64,000 nt of DNA from Brucella intermedia LMG 3301 (lineage in GTDB: Bacteria; Pseudomonadota; Alphaproteobacteria; Rhizobiales; Rhizobiaceae): contig NZ_ACQA01000002.1 of the NCBI RefSeq assembly GCF_000182645.1, forward strand, positions 744,001 through 808,000, read 5' to 3'. The position numbers and the translations under genes were made by a program. Of this stretch, positions 60,563 through 64,000 are shown piece by piece (position 1 is the stretch's first letter; each line of letters starts with the position of its first letter). The notes under the pieces were generated by a model. That model made no database searches. It was not told the origin of the DNA and saw only the letters and a program-made list of their open reading frames with translations.

Positions 60563-61419
60563 CGCTGCTGCTTGAGCCATTCAGCTATAACTACATGTTG
60601 AATGCTATGTGGGTTTCCGCCTTGGTGGGTGGCGTGTGTGCCTTTCTTTCGGCCTATCTCATGCTGAAAGGCTGGTCGCTTATTGGTGATGCCCTCTCCC
60701 ATTCAATCGTTCCGGGTGTTGCCGGCGCTTACATGCTTGGCCTCCCCTTCTCCATCGGCGCGTTCTTCTCGGGCGGCCTTGCAGCGGCAGCGATGCTTTT
60801 CCTCAACCAAAGGACAAAGCTGAAGGAAGACGCCATCATCGGCCTGATCTTCTCCTCGTTCTTCGGGCTCGGGCTTTTCATGATCTCGCTCAAGCCGACG
60901 GCAGTCAGCGTTCAAACCATCGTTCTGGGCAATATCCTCGCCATCACCCCGGAGGATACATTGCAGTTGGCGATTATCGGCTTCGTTTCCCTGTCGCTGC
61001 TTCTTTTGAAGTGGAAAGACCTGATGGTGGTGTTCTTTGATGAGAACCATGCGCGTTCGATAGGACTGAGGCCCGCTCTGCTGAAGATCATGTTTTTCAC
61101 ATTGCTGTCGGCATCCACTGTCGCTGCCATGCAAACGGTCGGGGCCTTCCTCGTCATCTGTATGGTGGTGACGCCGGGCGCAACCGCTTATCTGCTGACG
61201 GACCGGTTTTCGCGACTGCTGTGGATCGCTGTCGCGATTGGCTCTGTCACAAGCTTTTTCGGGGCCTATGTGAGCTATTTTCTGGATGGGGCGACGGGGG
61301 GCATCATCGTTGTGCTCCAGACACTGGTTTTTCTCAGCGTATTCCTTCTTGCTCCGAAACACGGACTGCTGGCAGCACGGCGCAAGGCTTCATTAGCCCT
61401 CAGGGAGTTCCAGCAATGA
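60559..61419 (+). CDS. sitC: Manganese/iron ABC transporter permease SitC
   Basis: A 286-residue ABC-3 family permease with about eight transmembrane helices ([21 protein letters not shown] opening; later [20 protein letters not shown]). It overlaps sitB and sitD by four bases each. Confidence 0.94.
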   Translation: MTLLLEPFSYNYMLNAMWVSALVGGVCAFLSAYLMLKGWSLIGDALSHSIVPGVAGAYMLGLPFSIGAFFSGGLAAAAMLFLNQRTKLKEDAIIGLIFSSFFGLGLFMISLKPTAVSVQTIVLGNILAITPEDTLQLAIIGFVSLSLLLLKWKDLMVVFFDENHARSIGLRPALLKIMFFTLLSASTVAAMQTVGAFLVICMVVTPGATAYLLTDRFSRLLWIAVAIGSVTSFFGAYVSYFLDGATGGIIVVLQTLVFLSVFLLAPKHGLLAARRKASLALREFQQ

Positions 61420-62279
61420 TCATTTTTGAAACCCTGGCCGCCCCATTTCAGTTCGAGTTCATGCGCTATGCCTTGGCCATTTCAGTCCTCATCGCGATCC
61501 CGACAGCATTGCTGTCGTGCTTTCTGGTTCTCAAGGGCTGGTCATTGATGGGGGATGCGATCAGCCATGCCGTTCTTCCGGGTGTGGTCGTCGCCTACAT
61601 CATCGGAATACCTTTCGGCTTCGGAGCGTTTGTAGCGGGCATGTCCTGTGCCCTTGCAACGGGTTATCTCACCGAGAACAGCCGTATTAAACAGGATACA
61701 GTGATGGGCATCGTATTCTCCGGCATGTTCGGCCTTGGTCTGGTTCTTTATGTTGCGATCCGCTCGACGGTCCACCTCGACCACATTTTGTTTGGCGACA
61801 TGCTCGGCATAACATTGTCTGATCTGGTCGAAACGGCCGTTATTGCCGCACTCACCGCTGGCATCCTTGTCGTCAAATGGCGGGATTTCCTGCTACACGC
61901 ATTCGATCCGGTACAAGCCCGTGCAGTCGGTCTGCCGGTCCGCCTGCTGCATTATGGCCTGCTTTGCCTGATCTCGTTGACTATTGTAGCCGTTTTGAAA
62001 GCGGTGGGTATCATTCTGGCCATTGCCATGTTGATTGCGCCGGGTGCGATTGCGTTTCTGCTTACACGCAAGTTCAGCACCATGATGTTGCTCGCCGCAG
62101 CAATTGCGGTTTTTGCTTCCTTCTTCGGGGTCTATCTGTCGTTCTTCATCGACAGCGCGCCTGCCCCTACAATCGTTCTGCTGATGACAGTGATATTCCT
62201 TGCCGCGTTCATTTACGTTTCCCGACAGACTCCCAAAGTCGAAGAGCGGCTAGACGCTGACGGTGAAGTTCGGTTCTAA
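61416..62279 (+). CDS. sitD: Manganese/iron ABC transporter permease SitD
   Basis: A 287-residue ABC-3 permease, paralogous to SitC (LVLKGWSLMGDAISHAVLPG; VGIILAIAMLIAPGAIAFLL), with about eight transmembrane helices. It starts at ATG 61416, overlapping the sitC stop. Last gene of the operon; a hairpin follows the stop. Confidence 0.94.
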   Translation: MIIFETLAAPFQFEFMRYALAISVLIAIPTALLSCFLVLKGWSLMGDAISHAVLPGVVVAYIIGIPFGFGAFVAGMSCALATGYLTENSRIKQDTVMGIVFSGMFGLGLVLYVAIRSTVHLDHILFGDMLGITLSDLVETAVIAALTAGILVVKWRDFLLHAFDPVQARAVGLPVRLLHYGLLCLISLTIVAVLKAVGIILAIAMLIAPGAIAFLLTRKFSTMMLLAAAIAVFASFFGVYLSFFIDSAPAPTIVLLMTVIFLAAFIYVSRQTPKVEERLDADGEVRF

Positions 62280-62307
62280 AGTCTCTACCAGACCTGCTCG
62301 TGTCTGA

Positions 62308-62335
62308 CGTGGACAGCATTGCAACGCTGTCCACG
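62308..62335 (+). terminator. Possible terminator hairpin after sitD
   Basis: A perfect 10-bp stem (CGTGGACAGC / GCTGTCCACG) around an 8-base loop lies 29 bases after the sitD stop. No T-tract follows, so it may be a weak or factor-dependent terminator, or another structure. Confidence 0.45.
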
Positions 62336-62537
62336 CCATCGACGTTGCGTCATACAGCTGTTATGAAATCCCGATAAACAGCCACCAAACGGCGTTCCAT
62401 AACGGAACTCGAGACAGTTTTTCCGGCGCAATTTCATTTTTGCGGCTTGTCGAGGTTGCTTAAAGATGCTTCAATCCAATTTGCACGGCTGTGCAGAAAA
62501 TATAAAATCAGCCGGCGATCCTGGGGAGGAGCCGCTT

Positions 62538-63611
62538 ATGCCAGCGTTTTTGGAGGTGGCGGACGCGCGCGTTCGATATGGCAATAATGAAGTTCTCAAA
62601 GGCGTAAACCTATCCGTCAAAAAAGGCGAGTTCGTCGCGCTTCTTGGCTCCTCTGGCTGCGGCAAGACAACGTTGTTGCGAGCCATTGCGGGTTTCAACA
62701 TGCCATCCGGCGGCGCAATCCGGTTGAACGGCAAGGATGTGACCAGACTGCCTCCGGACAAGCGCGGCATGGCACTCGTCTTCCAGTCTTATGCGCTCTG
62801 GCCGCACATGACAGTTGCGCAGAATATGGGCTATGGCTTGCGAATTCGCGGCGTAGCGAAGGAAACCATCAAGCAGAAGGTCGACGACGTTGCGCGCCTG
62901 CTGGGACTGGATGCCTTGCTGGAGCGCAAACCTGCCGCCCTTTCCGGCGGCCAACGCCAGCGTGTCGCCCTCGGGCGCGGACTCGCCATTCAGCCTGACA
63001 TCCTGCTTCTAGATGAACCGCTTTCCAACCTGGATGCACGCATCCGACTATCGGTTCGCCATGAAATCAGCGCCTTGCAGCGCCGTCTCGGCATCACCGC
63101 AGTTCATGTGACACACGACCGCGAAGAAGCCATGGTCATGGCCGACCGTATCGTCATTCTCAACAATGGTGAAATCGCCCAGGCTGGCGCGCCCGAAGAG
63201 GTCTACAATCATCCGGCGTCGGATTTCGTCGCAGCATTCATGGGCGCGGAAAACCTGATCGAGGTACCGATCCAGATAAAGGCTGATCGCATCGAGATCG
63301 CTGCTGGCGCCAATAACAAGGCCAGCACTATTTCCGCAGGTCGCCGCAATCTGTCCGATGGCCCGGCATCGGCACGTTTCCGCAGCGAAGCAGCGCGCCT
63401 TACCAAGCCCGGGGCTGATCCCGACTCCCCCACAGCCGAATTGGTCCTCAATGGCACCGTCGAGCAAACCACTTATCCCGGCGGCCTTTGGAGACATATG
63501 ATCCGTGTTGGGGATAGGCACATCATGGTCGACGCTCAGGAGAGCCACCAACCTGGGGCAAATGTAGAAATTCGCATACCGGATCATGCCCTGTTTTTGT
63601 TCGACAGATAG
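62538..63611 (+). CDS. ABC transporter ATP-binding protein (FbpC/PotA type)
   Basis: A 357-residue importer ATPase with Walker A LGSSGCGKTT, signature LSGGQRQRVALGRG, Walker B DILLLDEPLSNLD and H-loop VTHDREEA, then a C-terminal TOBE-like regulatory domain (from about residue 240). The subgroup serves iron(III), polyamine or sugar-phosphate importers; the exact substrate is not readable. The ATG 62538 follows a strong GGGGAGGAG. The next locus begins a binding-protein gene, probably its partner. Confidence 0.9.
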   Translation: MPAFLEVADARVRYGNNEVLKGVNLSVKKGEFVALLGSSGCGKTTLLRAIAGFNMPSGGAIRLNGKDVTRLPPDKRGMALVFQSYALWPHMTVAQNMGYGLRIRGVAKETIKQKVDDVARLLGLDALLERKPAALSGGQRQRVALGRGLAIQPDILLLDEPLSNLDARIRLSVRHEISALQRRLGITAVHVTHDREEAMVMADRIVILNNGEIAQAGAPEEVYNHPASDFVAAFMGAENLIEVPIQIKADRIEIAAGANNKASTISAGRRNLSDGPASARFRSEAARLTKPGADPDSPTAELVLNGTVEQTTYPGGLWRHMIRVGDRHIMVDAQESHQPGANVEIRIPDHALFLFDR

Positions 63612-63670
63612 TCCGTGGGCTGTAGCTTCGCTGCCCGCGCCTATTGTTGAGTTAAGGAGATCCGAGATCA

Positions 63671-63856
63671 ATGCACGACGGAATCTTTAATGACCCCTGC
63701 GATGCACGGCTGTGCATTGAAGCCAAAACCCGCATCGCCGGCCGAAGCGGGAGAATACCCGTCTCAAGCTTGCTTTCATGGGCATGCGCCCCCGCGATTA
63801 TTACCGTTCCCGATCAACAGCACCACCAGATGCTCCGCATCTGTTTTCAATCATAA
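63671..63856 (+). CDS. Doubtful small ORF between ABC ATPase and binding protein
   Basis: A 61-residue frame from ATG 63671 with a good AAGGAG site ten bases upstream. The protein has no recognisable domain and ends in a non-descript tail. It could be a short leader peptide, a degenerate gene, or a chance frame with a fortuitous ribosome binding site. The rest of the 280-base gap between neighbouring genes holds nothing else I can name. Confidence 0.25.
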   Translation: MHDGIFNDPCDARLCIEAKTRIAGRSGRIPVSSLLSWACAPAIITVPDQQHHQMLRICFQS

Positions 63857-63891
63857 GACCGGAAACCCCGGTTTCAGACAGGAGTCCTTTC

Positions 63892-64000
63892 ATGAGAACT
63901 ATCCTGAACGCGGCAATGGCGATCGGCATCACCGTTGCACCGGCTGCCGCAGACGAACTTACCGTCATCACGGCAGGCGACCAGAACATGGTCGATTACA
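63892..64000 (+). CDS. ABC transporter periplasmic binding protein, 5' end only
   Basis: From ATG 63892, with GGAG seven bases upstream, the protein begins with a signal peptide (MRTILNAAMAIGITVAPAAA) and then DELTVITAGDQNMVDY, a typical mature start of a periplasmic solute-binding protein. The rest lies beyond the window. It probably pairs with the ATPase gene upstream. Confidence 0.75.
   Translation, partial: MRTILNAAMAIGITVAPAAADELTVITAGDQNMVDY

Noticed and set aside
1..64000. CRISPR arrays, rRNA genes, replication origin
   Set aside because: No regularly spaced repeats, rRNA sequence or origin-like clusters were seen on reading both strands.

Overview
The window reads as chromosomal DNA of an alphaproteobacterium of the Brucellaceae (Brucella/Ochrobactrum type). 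The grounds are gene content and gene-level resemblance, not a search: an invasion-associated locus B protein, a LOV-domain histidine kinase, a divK-pleD pair, an lpiA(mprF)-acvB pair, BA14k-family protein, pyrB next to a dihydroorotase-like gene, gatC/gatA, a GTTC-N7-GTTC LexA box, and many TTG/GTG starts in GC-rich DNA. Almost everything is housekeeping or envelope biology; I see no integrase, transposase gene, CRISPR array or rRNA.

Layout. 1-4020: a partial ialB-like gene, an oligopeptide-type binding protein, a FrnE-like thiol oxidoreductase and a small exported protein (the last two frameshifted). 4091-10168: DNA repair block mfd, sdhE, recG (recG frameshifted). 10312-14453: amino-sugar genes glmS and glmU, then a CcdA-like thiol transporter. 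14617-18647: lpiA/mprF and acvB, an overlapping pair for making and hydrolysing lysyl-phosphatidylglycerol. 18744-22685: tRNA-Lys, a 135-bp MITE-like element, a membrane alpha/beta hydrolase, a prohibitin-like protein and a BA14k protein. 22935-28288: blue-light LOV histidine kinase, a globin-coupled diguanylate cyclase, lipB and an EamA exporter. 28597-36935: parE, a FlbD-like micro-protein, gatC/gatA interleaved with two GNAT genes, a UPF0173 hydrolase, ruvX and an AidB-like acyl-CoA dehydrogenase (frameshifted). 37119-49414: pyrB with a catalytically dead dihydroorotase partner, plsY, dprA (frameshifted), topA, rnr, DUF983, NUDIX, MFS and rpmG. 49504-53953: pleD and divK, a DUF3572 gene, rnk, and SOS-controlled dinB. 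54083-57130: tRNA-Cys and tRNA-Asn enclosing an islet of small unrecognised, mostly exported proteins. 57299-64000: a membrane micro-protein, an AraC regulator, a complete SitABCD Mn/Fe importer with a Fur/Mur-like operator, and the start of a second ABC transporter locus.

The most striking overall signal is that five genes (FrnE-like, the 3585-4017 gene, recG, the acyl-CoA dehydrogenase, dprA), and perhaps a sixth, are each broken by exactly one extra base, and each is restored by shortening one short homopolymer run. That points to assembly or base-calling error rather than gene decay, and the genes are probably intact in the organism.

The most interesting biology is the pyrB-associated dihydroorotase that has lost its metal ligands; the LexA box that fixes the dinB start and the zinc-ribbon extension on that polymerase; the near-perfect operator in front of sitA; the lpiA-acvB pair; and the orphan islet between the two tRNAs. 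I did not find a clearly new multi-gene system; the orphan islet is the best place to look.
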